64,000 bases of DNA from Eretmocerus hayati (taxonomy: Eukaryota > Arthropoda > Insecta > Hymenoptera > Aphelinidae). Within the stretch, counting starts at the first letter, position 1. Each line of letters starts with the position of its first letter. Where the stretch lies: contig CM056743.1 of NCBI GenBank assembly GCA_029851415.1, forward strand, positions 12,516,727 to 12,580,726, written 5' to 3'. Positions 47,973 to 60,156 of this stretch are shown here, piece by piece. The translations under genes and the position numbers were made by a program. A model generated the notes under the pieces. The model did no database searches. It had not been told where the DNA came from and worked only from the letters and a program-made list of their open reading frames with translations.

Positions 47973-49199
47973 AAAGTTTGCAATTGCTTCACGTGTTGAA
48001 GTTTTTGTTGGAATGATGACCAACATTCATCTTTATTGAAAAAGTGAAATCTTTGAAACAGTTGTGAATGACTCTTCTTTGCGGGGAATACAGGATAATT
48101 CGTTCAATTTCCCCATTCAGAACGCGTGGAAAGTGGTACGGATGCATTTATTACGAACTTAATGAATCAGTTCCTAGTAACGAATGAAGAGTATTTTATC
48201 TGACGTTGCTCTCATGGATAATATTGTGAACTATAGGTTTCACATTACAATCAAACTTAGACAATTTTTTGCTTTGTTAGTCATCAAGTCACTATTTCTG
48301 ATGGAATAACGTCATAATAGAACTTGAAAGACTATTTCAAATTGAACAATTCCAAAAATTGTTACGTTCTTTGTTGATTGACCGTTTGTATGTGCTATGA
48401 TGTTTTTTTATATCGGGAAAGAAACTTACTGTACCAACTTGACTAGTCCTGTAAGGATATCATTATGTAGATATTGATACTTACATACTTTCTGATGAAC
48501 AAGTGTCACAACCCTGTGCTATTCTAAGTCTACTGAATCTTTGAAAACAATTGAGCATGTTTGACAGTGATACTTATTCAACTTGTGAATTATTCGGATA
48601 CAAACAATCTGATGTGTTGAGGTAAAAGTCATCATTTCAATCGCGATGTTCATTATTTATGTACATTGTAAACAGTTATCCGTCTTCTTTTGTGGACATG
48701 TATAATCTCCTATCCTGTATGTTAAATCTATTATTATGTATATTATTTGCTTAAATCTTGTTACTATCTTAAAATGCGCTTCCTAAAGCGCTCTGTACAT
48801 ATACGTTGGAAAACCACTGTTTTCAAGAAATATACATATATATTTCTAGTGCTTTAACAATAATTGTGTTACTGAACCTTTCTCTGGACAACTCATTCTT
48901 TGGGTCTACAGACTCTTTTCGAATGCCATGTGGCTATTTCAGCCAAGGAACTTGAACACTACCATAAGAATGAGACGAATACGTTTGTACCGTCCAACCT
49001 CATTTCATGATCGGCTTCACGTGGTAATTTGACATTCGAAAATTCGACTTGGCACGTGAAAATATGCACCTTGTCAAAGCGCACCTATTGTGTCTTCAAA
49101 CTCGGGATCATAAAAAATATAGAAAAAATTCATAGAAAATTCACTCACTCACGCGGCAAAACAAGTTTCAAAAAGATGCCGGACAGTAAAAAAACTACC
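47973..49199. other. Convergent 3' flanks of TOMM70 and DPAGT1
   Basis: No coding content was recognised. It must contain both 3' UTRs. No clean AATAAA was seen in the right orientation near either stop, so the transcript ends are unresolved. Confidence 0.45.
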
Positions 49200-49970
49200 T
49201 CAGACATCGTAAAATACAGATGCTAACGGATATCTTATCACAAAAGCCAACAAGGTGCCTGCAACCTGTAAAAAGTTAACCGAATTAGTCATAGAGAAAA
49301 CCTATGATCACAAACTCGCAAGTTTTTCCGAAAGAATAGATTTACCTGTATTGTAAGCAGAATCGTCGTTAACGTTGGTTCTCTCATGGGTCCAAACATG
49401 ATGAGTACAAAATTTATGATAGTCAAATTGTTACACGTGATGGTGCCATCGCTATCCTCCTTCCACTGAACGATTTTGAAAGTTTTGAATATCCTCATGA
49501 TGAACCTCGCTGTAAAAAAAAAAACATGATCGATATTAATTCCCAATTTCTATAAATTTAAAATCAGGCAAAGTTAATCGATCCAGCTTACCGAGAATAT
49601 TGAGATCTCCGTATTTGAAGACTGTCGTGCTAGGGTTCATTTTGTCTGTTTCTGGATCATACCTAGAGAATATCGAAGGAGAATTGGATTAATATTACGT
49701 AGAATCATACGCCAATGACCGAAATAATTTTTTTTATCGATAATTCGATAAATTACTTCGAACGAAAAAAAATGAATTTACCTCGGTAAACGATGTCGAG
49801 GACACGGTACTAGATGGAACAGTTGAGGCACACTGTATAAAAAATTGAGTATCTGGGGTATAAAAAACAGTAAAGTAGTTTTGCTGAAGTGGCCGATTAT
49901 GCCGACCACAGCAAAAGTCATGCCTGAGAAATAGCAAAAAGTATCGCCGACGAAAACCTTTGAAGGATAC
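49200..49970 (-). CDS. DPAGT1: DPAGT1/ALG7, C-terminal exons only
   Basis: The last ~162 residues of UDP-GlcNAc:dolichyl-phosphate GlcNAc-1-phosphotransferase, the ER membrane enzyme that starts lipid-linked oligosaccharide synthesis for N-glycosylation. Exons are 49970-49782, 49662-49592, 49509-49346 and 49265-49200, all GT-AG and in frame to a TGA. The first exon reads [39 protein letters not shown] and [20 protein letters not shown], which includes the conserved PCPRHRxPR loop near the nucleotide site. The end ADxVFYDV-like peptide is ASVFYDV, as in the human protein. The first exon begins with one base completing a codon, so upstream exons must exist. The human enzyme is ~408 aa, so about 245 N-terminal residues are missing. 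I did not find them in 50-64 kb. They may lie beyond the window past a >14-kb TE-filled intron, or the gene is truncated. Confidence 0.9.
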
Positions 49971-50064
49971 CTGAAACATAAATACAGTTTTCTCCATTAG
50001 TTGTCGATGTCAACACAATCTTTCACTCATAGATAAACGTTAGCTGAGCCAATATTGAATGAGG

Positions 50065-50760
50065 TAAGTGTACCCAACATGCCCTCCCTTAGACAATTTT
50101 GCCAGTAGATTTGGGCCCACTCCAAAAAGTGATATTTCAAGAGTTCTCGAGAGTCTGTACTCAACATGCCCCTATCACTTAAAGAAATGTAAATCGCCGA
50201 TGAATCACTAAAGAGCACAGAACCGTTTCTATCTCCGTGCAACCACATTTAGGGCTGTTTATTGATTCAAAACACTACTTTCGACTTATTTTGACGCGAT
50301 GAACACATTCTGAGAGGCATAAGAGTCATACTGCACACCCTTTCGTGATACACATAGGGGCATGTTGGGTACAATTCAATAGTGACTCGTCATATTTTAC
50401 GAATGATCTCCATACTTTGCTCATGAAGTAGCCAGAGATAGAAGTTTAACAACTTCAAAAAACCGGAGTTCAGAGGTCTTTAGACGAGAGATCAAATGCG
50501 CTAAAGTACGTTAAGATTGATTGAATCAAGAATTTTTGGGGTCGGTTTTACTGTACGCGATTTTCTCGGTGATTTCGTAGCTGAGCAAACACGAAAACTG
50601 CAAAACCTATCACTATATATTTTCTGGGAGACGCAGAAATCATTTGGGGTCGGACCGAACCACTCATTTTGATTCAACAAACGCAAAAACATGTGCGGGA
50701 AGGTCAGTGAGTGCCCACCCATACTGATTGAGAAACAAATCAAATCAATTAATAGGATAT
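50065..50760. mobile_element. Diverged relative of the TACCCAACTTGCC element
   Basis: It starts TAAGTGTACCCAACATGCC, with a further copy CTCAACATGCCCC at 50159 and an inverted one (GGGGCATGTTGGGTAC) at 50356. Beyond 50450 the reverse complement matches the interior of 33118-34067 around CAATCTTAACGTAC and CGATTTTCTCGGTGATTTCG. Rearranged or nested copies are likely. It lies within what would be the DPAGT1 intron. Confidence 0.65.
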
Positions 50761-50846
50761 GAGTAATTCTGAAACAAGCTGGACAAAACCGTCACCAGTA
50801 AGGATTATGGAGAAAAATCAAAATAATTTTACTAGTTATATTAACA

Positions 50847-51271
50847 TAGTACAAAAATTTTTTTCAGGTTTTTGACCACTCTGTGGGTCCTAGGGCCCAA
50901 GTAGTATGTGTCGAGTGTTGGAATAGTATTCCGTACTGAACGCGGTCGAGCACTTGGACATAAATTTGTCTGTCGAGCAAAGCGAGTAGTCCGAGAGTAG
51001 TCTTAGCAATTTTGCAAGTACTTTACAGAAAAAAAATTGATCAAAACCACGCTTAAAACTAACCATTGACTACAGTGACTTTTGGAAGGTGGTTACTGGA
51101 AACTACTCGCATTGACAAGTAAAATGCGCCCGAATACGTCAAAAAAAAGTTGAAATTCGTCGAAGCTTCAACTTATTGAAAATGGTCTTGAAAAGGGCCT
51201 GAAATGCCCCTAGCAGCCCTAGGGCCCACAGGGAAAGATAAGAAAAATATGGAAAAAATTTTGTGTACTAT
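50847..51271. mobile_element. TAGTACAAAAATTT-ended TIR element (~425 bp)
   Basis: TAGTACAAAAATTTTTTTCA at the left and AAAAAATTTTGTGTACTA at the right are inverted, and the next block CTGTGGGTCCTAGGGCCC pairs with CCTAGGGCCCACAGGG. The family is the same as the ends at 29044-30864. The interior contains TTGGAATAGTATTCCG and a CGAGCACTTGGACA block that recurs near 52600. Confidence 0.7.
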
Positions 51272-51279
51272 TCCAACAT

Positions 51280-53433
51280 ACTGAGCATTAATTGGGGAAT
51301 TTATTAAAATCTTTTTCCCAAACCCCATTGGCGGTTTTGTCCAGCTTGCTTCAGAATTATTTATATACAAGTGAAATCAGATGGGCCAAGTGAAGTGAAC
51401 GACCTTTAAAGGCACACCGTGGCTTGGTAACAGTTTCGTTATAATAGATACGGTTGGTGATGGAGCTTAATTGAATGGCACATCGATCCATGGCGACGCT
51501 GAGGTGCAAGATGTGTAACAGAATATATGCTTCGAAAGCTCGCTTGGTGATACTCACACTTGTGCAATGTGACTGTATTATATATATACATATTTGCATG
51601 AGCTTGCACATGCTTATTTCAAGACCGCAATAACGGTTTTACCCGGTCAAAAGCTTTCATTGTTGGTTCCCTTTCGCTCAAGTGGTAGACAAATCGAATC
51701 AATGATGCAAAATGGACCGGAGCTGATCTAATTTCTGTTCGTTTGACAAAATTTGTGATCACTCGTGGGTATGTTTGCGTAATATGTAAAATATTCGGCC
51801 ATAAACTTTCATCTCTCGAGGATAATATAAAACGTGCGAAATTGTTCAAGCATGAACTTGATTTTATTCATGATTCTGCAGCTAGATAGGGAATTGGGAA
51901 TTTTGATCCTAAATTTTGTATGGAATTACAAATTTTGATATCATTTGTGACTATCATCAAGGGTTGTTCATCCGGTGAATGATATTTTTTTTTGTCATAT
52001 CACATATCCTGTTCTCTTGTAGGATGGTGCAAGTTTAGCGAGTATTGAAAAAAGGACTTGAATTATTTGTGATACACATGCCACGAAGAAATTTTTACTC
52101 TCATTCTAGTTCGACACGGAGCCTCTGTTTTTTAACACAGTATGGTTTGGAGAAGAAACTGACTAACAAGAATCTAAAAATTTCTAATGGGATATATTAT
52201 TCTTCAAAACTGTCAAGCTGAAAATAAGGTAATTATTCAATAAAAAATACTGATCAGTGGCGGATTTTCTATATAATTCGGCCTAAAAAATTTCAAAAAA
52301 CCTTCAGCAAATAAATGTGCCGAAGGGTGCGCAATTTCTCATAGCTCGATGGCTAAGAACCAAAATCTCGCGGTTCTCACGAAAAAATTCTGGTGTGAAA
52401 TGAATTTACGAATCCGGTGTAGAGACTTTCCAAACTTTCGGCAGAACTAAACGTGTTAAAAAAAATCAGACAAAACTGCTTAGGGTTTACTGAAATTTTT
52501 TCTCATCAAGGCCGGGTTATCTGCGTAACTAGGACTACCTATATCTAAAAAATGTTAGCATACTAAATTGGTCAATAGTATATTTCCATACTGAGCGCCT
52601 TAGCCTATTCCGGGCACTTGGACAGTTTGTCAAGCAGAGCGAGACAGATATGTCCTCCAATTTCCGAAATGGGCTGGTAAACCAAGTGCGGGTGTACTTT
52701 TTTATTACAAGAACCCTAAAATTGCGAAAAGAATGAAGCAATCAAATTTGTTCATGAAACCTTTGTGACAATTTTTCGATGACTCTATTCATAAAATACA
52801 AGATAAACAAGGACATCAATTCAAAATCTGACAAGAGTTGGAGTTTTTCTGCACAAATCGTTATTTTGATGTGATTTTTCTCTAAAAAATCCTTTCTAAC
52901 AAACAACCAATATAAGCTAGTTTTCCTCTTGAATCTCCTTCAACATGTCGGAACAATTTTCCTGTGACATCGAATTATAAAAATATTGACCTTTGAGCTG
53001 TTCTGTTCGATACTTTTCTACTGTTGCTTCACAATGAAAGGAAACAGTGCCAAAAAGAAAAAATGATCAAAAAAAATCCCACGATCCAAAAGCTCTCTTC
53101 ACCAGCTACAATACGATTACATTCCCTCCAGATTTTCTTATCACAAAAATTTCCTTCATGCAAGCCAGTCTCACCTGTTTCAATCTCTAACATCATCCCA
53201 CACACGATATATTTACCTGTCGTAAGCATACCTTAGCAACTACCTACGCAACCCATACCCTCATCTCTTGAGATTATATCGTGAACACTTATGCTGACCG
53301 CGAGACAGAGAGCAGATGTTCATTCCCGCGAGTCGAGATTTTTTTTCAAGCTCGTGTAGAGCCGCTCATCTCCGATTCTCGACACTCATTGTAAAGAGAG
53401 TTCACTCTCGCAGCTGTTCTTGTTGTCGAGGGC
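51280..53433. other. Unassigned stretch with one repeat fragment
   Basis: No gene was recognised. About 52565-52650 (GTATATTTCCATACTGAGCG, CGGGCACTTGGACA, CAAGCAGAGCGAG) is similar to 50925-50990 in the neighbouring element, so it is a solo fragment. The ~150 bp before 53433 are CpG-richer (CGAGTCGAG, CTCTCGCAGC). Confidence 0.4.
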
Positions 53434-53442
53434 CCGACACTA
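53434..53442. repeat. Left 9-bp target-site duplication
   Basis: CCGACACTA immediately precedes the left terminus of the 8.5-kb foldback element and is repeated exactly at 61954-61962. Confidence 0.9.
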
Positions 53443-53735
53443 ACCATGGTATAGTGGGCAGAAAAATTTTGTTTAATTCATACAATGTTCATATCAATCG
53501 ATGGGGCATGAATTCCTCAGTCTCGGGATATGACTGATTTTAATTTCTCAACCTTCAATTTTCCAAAAACAGTGAATGAAGGTACCGTTGCGGTATGTCT
53601 GGCGAGGCTCGAGGGAGGTCTCCCCAAGTCCGATCTCCGGCTCAAATTATTCCTGAGAGTCCAAAACTAATTCCTCAACCCCTACTTGAGGACCAAACAA
53701 TTTGTTTATTCTAAAAACCAAAGATTTATTGACAA

Positions 53736-54134
53736 TTACCCCCACCCCTCGTTGAGCGGAAAACACGCGATGGCGTAGGTCAAGTGCGCAACAAGGCGCG
53801 AATAATTTGAATGTTTGAATGTGACAACTTTACGGGAGAGGGGCTTGTGACTTGTCTGAAACTCATAAACAGTGTGCGTTTTGAGGCACAACCAGCTCAC
53901 CCAGGGTGTTAAGATCCGATGATGGTCACCAGGAAATGAGACCCGGCCTCGACTTAGTGAATCGGCGTCCGGGCCTTGACAATTTATTTTGGTGCATTTC
54001 AGAGGTGCGTTGCAGACGACGTGGAATTTATGGTCGCCCATGTGTGCACCAGGATGCACTGGGATGCACCGCAAAAGAGAAGTTTTCTTTAATGTAGTGC
54101 TCCAGGTTTCGGGATGGCTCTGGGACGACGGCAA
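53736..54134 (-). other. 132-codon open frame in left foldback arm
   Basis: Minus-strand frame with an identical twin on the plus strand at 61262-61660 in the right arm. It contains HPGAHMGDHKFHVVCNAPLK and FPGDHHRILTPWVSWLCLKT. I recognise no domain, and an overlapping 63-codon frame runs on the opposite strand. Exact conservation between the arms reflects arm identity and is not evidence of protein function. Confidence 0.3.
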
Positions 54135-54613
54135 TATCTAGGAAGCGGTGGCAGAACAAAATTTGTGGAAATAACCTCTAATTTGTACGCTTGCAGTGAG
54201 GCTCAATTTCACGTGATGTGCGTTGAATTGTCATGTTTGATGCATTCAGAATTCTCAGATGCGATTCATGACTAGTTCCTGGATATATTACTCCACCCTG
54301 AAGAATGGAAACACTGGCACTGGATAGAAACCAAACAGCGGAGAGGACAATTCATTCTCGTTACTTTCAGTTAGTCAGAAAGTTAGAGATCATTTTATTG
54401 AGTCCACAGAATACTCATGTAGTTATTACTCTCATGAGTGCACTGCTGATATAAAAGCTTGATTCCTCAATGAGTGAGCAACAGTGTTTCGTGGAATTGT
54501 AATTGGTCGTTTCTGACTACACGTGTCAGTTTCGTACTACCTCATTGATGAAATACTGTCGAAGGGTGAATGAACTCCTTCAAGAAACTTGCTGATCCAA
54601 GTTACAGAATGTT

Positions 54614-55171
54614 ATGGAATCAGCACCACACACAGGATCAATCTTTGTTGTGGTTTTCTATCAAATTAACGAGTTCTGCAATCATGTCTCACAGACATCA
54701 ATTAGTCAGTCTGAGCATTTATTTGCAGCATCAGTAATATTTTTCATGAATGTGTGCATGGGGAATTATGGGATACAGTCCATGTCAATTTCCACCTATT
54801 CATCTGCTTTGATCAGTTTCTAGAAACATGTCACACATTGAAATACTCAAAACTACTTGAACATCTTCACACTTTCAATGGCAAATTTCCATTTCGAATG
54901 AAAACAGAAGGATTCAAAGGTTTCCGTGGTACTGGAGAGAGGCACTGGGCAGCAAATTTGACAGTATGGCATAGGTATCATAAGGTTATTGTTTCAATCA
55001 ATGGAAGCTTACTCTATTTATCGAATGATTAGAGCAATGGTGCTTAAATTTTCCACTGAGGGCTCCATAATACATACTCAGTTGGGCATCGCTCTTATTC
55101 AACACCTAAGTAGGAATCTTCCTTTATTGTCAATGGAAGAGAAGCAAAAACTGAATCAAATGGCCCTCTAA
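54614..55171 (+). other. Two-phase open frame in left foldback arm
   Basis: Overlapping plus-strand frames 54614-54823, 54754-55032 and 54989-55171 cover ~560 bp without a long gap, as a coding region with frameshifts would. Segments include FQLETC-like LFICFDQFLETCHTLKYSKL and FPFRMKTEGFKGFRGTGERH. The mirror copy at 60225-60782 has GTEERH at the last site. It could be a decayed transposase or a captured gene fragment. No family was recognised. Confidence 0.35.
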
Positions 55172-55246
55172 TGCTGGCCACTCCCACAATTATTCAGATA
55201 AAAATTGTTAGAGGTAGAACACTTTTAGGGCTCCACCTGAGATTAA

Positions 55247-56260
55247 TATTTTGAGAATCCAGAAAGAAACTTGGAAAAGGATCTGCTAGCGGATCTTACA
55301 AACTTTTATTTTATACACGGGTCTGTCGCATTTTGGTATTTCATCCAGCAAGTCAAATCAATTCGACTGAAGTATTATATTCCGACAGCTATGTGCTTCT
55401 ATCTTCCTCAGTTATCAAAGCTCACATCCCTTGATATGACGACCACGCGTTTTGATTTTTCCTCTTCTGAATACAAATCGGATTTTTAAAATGAAATAGC
55501 TGTTGAAGAGTCTTTCACCAATTTTCAATTGGAAAATTTCATGTAAAATGTAACGTAAGTATACCCCCCCCCCCTTCACCCGACTCTAATTCTTCGATCA
55601 TAGCTTCGGCCTCCTTCGAAATTTCAGATGGTACCACAGCCGTAAATTCATTTCAAGACCTCCGAAATGAGCTATAGTACTCACTACTTTGATAAACCAG
55701 ATCCAAGTTACCCCAATTTTCCCGAGTGATTTTGCGAGAGTTCATCATAAGGGAGTGCAAACCTGCGAATTCCCCGCGACATCCTTTTAAATAGTGCAAG
55801 TCGGGGTATGCCGCTGGTTCAACTAACTATTTCTTCCATGGTTTGACGCGATAAACATGTATCAGATCGGTAAACTTGAACGCGAAAGGATGTAGCGAGG
55901 ATTGAAACGAGACTTATTGGCTCTTAGTTTTTAGAGCTAAATCAACTCTTGCAATGCTGTGCATTTTTTCAAAATAAACGTCATCTTTTAAAAATAGCTC
56001 CTAAAGAATCTTTCTTTATTTGTTGAAACAGTTTTGAATTGAAAATATCAGGATGCCACTGATTTCATAAAAATCACGATAAATTAAATTTATTAGAATA
56101 TTGTTCATTTGTTCAAATAGCTATCCCCGCCAATTTCACTATGCGTTCAGATGTCAGCTGGGTTGACAATTTCAATGAATTTTGAACGTGACACGATTAA
56201 TAATTTTTAAAATTAACTAGCGCTTGACGTCATCAACCAGTCCTTATCAGGGTTTTTAAC
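55247..56260. other. Foldback centre, left part: no gene seen
   Basis: Includes GTAAGTATACCC and a C11 run at about 55555-55573, which resembles the end of the TACCCAACTTGCC family. The frame at 55271-55489 has no motif. Confidence 0.35.
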
Positions 56261-56261
56261 G

Positions 56262-56460
56262 AAATCCATTTTCAATCGCGTTGAATTTCGTTGAGTCTCA
56301 TTCGATGACCCATTTCATGACGAAATCCCACTCAAAAAATCATAATCGTCACAATATGATAATTATGATTTTTAGAGTGGGATTTCGTTATGAAATGGGT
56401 CATCAAATAGGACTCAACGAAATTCAACAAAATTGAAATGGACTTCGTTAGAAATGCTGG
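56262..56460. mobile_element. ~200-bp hairpin MITE
   Basis: GTTGAATTTCGTTGAGTC, GATGACCCATTTCATGACG and GAAATCCCACTC pair with their complements around a centre near 56362. The outer ends AACGAAATCCATTTCAAT and TGAAATGGACTTCGTTA continue the pairing. Confidence 0.8.
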
Positions 56461-56894
56461 TCCTTATTGCGATGTCACGTCCGATTTTTGGGCAAAGAAG
56501 AGTATATATGTCAAGAAAATCGTTCGTAACTATCGCTCAAACATCGATCCTATAGCTATCCATGTCTTTACGCATTTACTTATTATTAGTCGGTAGATCA
56601 AGACATAAGGGCCCTGGTATGAATATTGTGTTAAGATGTCAACGATTCATGTAAATATTTTTCACCTCGATCGCGGGGTACGGTCACATTTCCAAGCGCC
56701 TTCGTTTCTTTCCAGAAGAAATTTGTTTCGTATCAGGTAATTGGATTAGTAGTGCACGGTAGTGTATTGCATCCAAAAACTCGATAAGGCGACTTAATCA
56801 ATGTTAAATCCAAATGGAGGAAGACTGGCTTAACTGAAAACCGAAACTGAATTGAAACTGAGTAGTACGTTGGTAATCAATTGAGGGGCTGCGT

Positions 56895-57095
56895 TAAAAA
56901 AAGGGCGTAATGGTGGGTACGCACTTTTTCCGCCCTGTCACTCTTCGATTCCTCTGAGGGATGTCCTAACCATCCATGAAACCCGTTTTGATAATAAGTA
57001 TTCACGTACCTCGAGATCTTGAAAAGGGCGTAAACGCCATTATGCCTTTTCTGCGATTTGACAAAAGGGCGTAACCGCCTTTACGCCCCTTTGTT
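56895..57095. mobile_element. ~200-bp element with iterated AAAGGGCGTAA motif
   Basis: AAAAGGGCGTAA occurs at about 56900, 57022 and 57063, and inverted as TTACGCCCCTTT at 57081, with diverged inverted forms (TTATGCCTTTTC, TTTTTCCGCCCT) between. It is bounded by inverted copies of the motif and is non-coding. Confidence 0.65.
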
Positions 57096-57159
57096 CATAG
57101 AATTATTGGTGTGTCGATGGCTAATCTAATTTCCTCAGAATGTCTTTTGCCAAAATTGA

Positions 57160-58270
57160 TCTGGAGCAGTTGAACCGTAGAAAGGAAAGCAAGGATGAAA
57201 TTCTTAGGGAAAGTGCCTGGAAACTGGAGGCTAACTCGACGATCCCCATTTGAATCCGTACGTCTCTGGTTCTACTGTATCGAATTGACTTAAACAAGTG
57301 GTCATTTTGAAGCTGGTTAACCTATCCATTCAAACTACTTTCAATAACCAAAATCCGTGAACATGCCTAGGAAGTTCACATCGGTGAGACGAAATTACAG
57401 AGAATTGAACTATAACTCGTTCCATGTGAATTTTCTGCGCTGGCCCCAAAATCAGTTTCTAATAGGTGGCCGATCCAGTTACCTCCAAGATCACCACTTG
57501 CTGGACTCGATTTGATACAGTAGAACCAGAGATGTACGCATCCAATTCCAAATGTTAAAGCGACTTTCGAGCTAGCCCTCAACTTATAATCTATCGGTTC
57601 TGTAGCAAAATCGAGGTCGGCACGCATTTTTTTGCAATCGATTCGTCTTGACTCGCTGATTACTAATATCTAATTTTCGGCCCGAAAATCCGGGTCAGTT
57701 TTTTTCATTAACAAAATACTACAATGAAAGCAAATATGCAGCCACTCGATTCATTATGTTATTTAAAATGAAAAAGTAGTCTAGATAATTTCCTCTAAAT
57801 AACCCATTATTTCTTATTTTCATCAACAATTGCAGAAGAAATAATGGGTTTAGGGGAAAGTGTCTGGAACACTTTTTCAATTTAAATAACATAATAAACT
57901 GAGTGGCACATTTACTTGTAATAATTTGATTCATAATTCAAAGTTATGCCGAATTGTTATGAACGAAGTCGCTTTGTGCATCGGCAAATGTAGATTTACA
58001 TACAAACGTAGATTTACATAATCCATCGCCGCATAAATCATGTAAACGATGTCAAATGCAACATTTTTTTTACGTGAAATTTTCCTCTCCGACCAGAGCT
58101 TCTCTACTTGTGCGCAAAAAACCATAAATTTTGCAGTATTTTGTTAATAAAAAAAAACTGACCATCAGGATTTTCGGGCCGAAAATTAGATATTTGAAAT
58201 TAGCGAGTCAAGACGAATCGATTGCAAAAAACTGCGTGCCGACCTCGAATTTGCTACAGAACCTATATGG
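57160..58270. mobile_element. Nested pair of inverted repeats in the foldback centre
   Basis: Three overlapping inverted pairings are visible. GTCTCTGGTTCTACTGTATC at 57264 pairs with the region near 57520-57530. AGATAATTTCCTCTAAATAA / TAGGGGAAAGTGTCTGGAAC form a palindrome at 57722-57905. The run around TAATTTTCGGCCCGAAAATC, through CAATCGATTCGTCTTGACTC, at 57600-57705 pairs with 58155-58255. It looks like a MITE inserted inside another TIR element. Confidence 0.65.
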
Positions 58271-58465
58271 CTGGCTGATAGATTATATTACGAATTCTAT
58301 AACTAGGAATTTTATTTTTCGTCCTACAGCTGCAATTCCAGCCCCATGCACTGCTCCGCATCAACTTCGGCAAGAGATATATGTTTTCCGCGAAAAGCAG
58401 ACCAGCTACTGATTTAAAAAGTAATTTCAAAGTCGTAAGACATAGCGCATGTGCTATTTTTCACG

Positions 58466-59474
58466 TACCGTCAACCGGGGTAACTTTGGAACACGGGGGG
58501 TAACTTTGGAACAACCCATGAAAGAGTGGTTATCACGCACAGTTGGCTAGGCAAATGATCCTGAGGCCTTTTGCATTGGCGCGAGGGCCTTCATCAGGTA
58601 TTAATCCGTTTGTAAGCTGACTTTTTCAGAAGTGCGTTTTCAACCCAACAAACAGTCTCTCGGAAAAAGTGGTGTGGTTCCGACTTTAGTAGGTCGAATT
58701 CGAAGTAGCTGCCCTGGGTAGCTGAGCTAGATTTCACTTGTCTGTACACATATCTGGACGAATCCAGTGTTACATTGGATTATTTTCACGAAGTTTCAGT
58801 TTTGTAGAGTAAAAACTGACAAGTATAATGTATTTTTTTTTTTTCAGAAACCGGGGTAACTTTGGAACACTTGTTCATGTACTCTCAATTATTTCCCAAG
58901 ATTCATATCATCCTCGAATCATATATACTCGAGTAGCCGTTGACGAGAGCTTCAAAATGAAACAAAGAACGTCTCATTTCGACCCATGGAAGCCAAGTTA
59001 TGGCAGTTTTTGTCAGAAACCGACTGTGAAGGTATTTTCCTCCTCGAGAGTTAGCCGTGGTGCAGATAGTGAGGTATGCTGAAGGCGTCTATGCTCAATT
59101 ATAGAGGTTCAATTCAACCAAATGGACTTTTACAACAGGTCAATGGAAAGCTAAGACACTCAGTTTTCGATTACTGATGGTGAAAATCGATTGTGTGACC
59201 TAGTTTATGAATTAATTGACGAATAAATAATGATAACAATTTCTGTTCCAAAGTTACCCCAGTCCGTGTCTAACTTTGGAACACGACTTTCAGCGCTCAT
59301 AGCTCGAACCAGAGATGTCCAAATGGACCTTACAAGTCCCGCAATCGAAAGCTGAAACTGTAAGCTTTCGATTGACCACAGATACGATGCACTTCTGATG
59401 TAAGACGTACAAGTTTCGCGAGGTTGAAGAAAAAAAACGCGAATTTTGTTCCAAAGTTACCCCGGTTGACGGTA
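58466..59474. mobile_element. ~1-kb element with iterated GGGGTAACTTTGGAACA motif
   Basis: The termini are TACCGTCAACCGGGGTAACT and its complement. The motif GGGGTAACTTTGGAACA recurs at 58497 and 58852 (direct), at 59245 inverted and at 59268 direct (as TCTAACTTTGGAACA), six copies with the ends. Frames at 58828-59082 and 59290-59562 have no transposase motif. It is probably a non-autonomous TA-target element. Confidence 0.8.
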
Positions 59475-60156
59475 TCTTCGTAATTAGCATCTTCTGCGAA
59501 AAGATGCTGATCACTGATACGAAATTTGCGTTTAAAACAACTTTATACGTGTATTTGAGCATTTATCAATCAAAATGATACTAAATAAAGTCGTTCCCGA
59601 TGGATATGATCCTAGTGCAATTGCAAAGTTCTATATGAAGGAATTTTGTAAAGGAATAACGTCTTCTTCAAAGTTCCTTACGATTTTTCTGAGAATAAAA
59701 AGCCCCAAGGGCTCGAGGCGTAAGAATAGAGGCTGAAATTTCACATACAGGTGGCTCATCATCACCCAGATCGGAAAAGAAGGATAGAGAAATCAAATCA
59801 TGCAACCAAGTATTCATAAGCAGATTTTGGATTTTTGAGTATTCCAGCCCGGAGGTGTTTAGAAAAGACGCGAATGGTTTCCACCAAAAGTTGGTCGATA
59901 GGTTTTCGAGCCACTCCTCAAATGATTTTGGTGAAATCAAAATCGGTCAAATCAGCAGTTCAAAGTTACGAACAAACTAGGGTAGCTCGGACTCAATCTC
60001 CGATTTTTAGGTGCAATTAATAAGAAACTCTATCTTTGACAATGCAAGAAAATTGTAGGAAATTCCTTATCTCAGTACACGGAAATAAAAAATTCGTTTG
60101 GAAACTTTTGAAAATTTACTTGGATGTACTGCATCATCAATTCCAAAAATTAATCT
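59475..60156. other. Foldback centre, right part: no gene seen
   Basis: One minus-strand frame (59668-59940, 90 codons, with LGDDEPPVCEISASILTPRA) stays open but has no recognisable family features and no support from splice sites. Confidence 0.3.
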
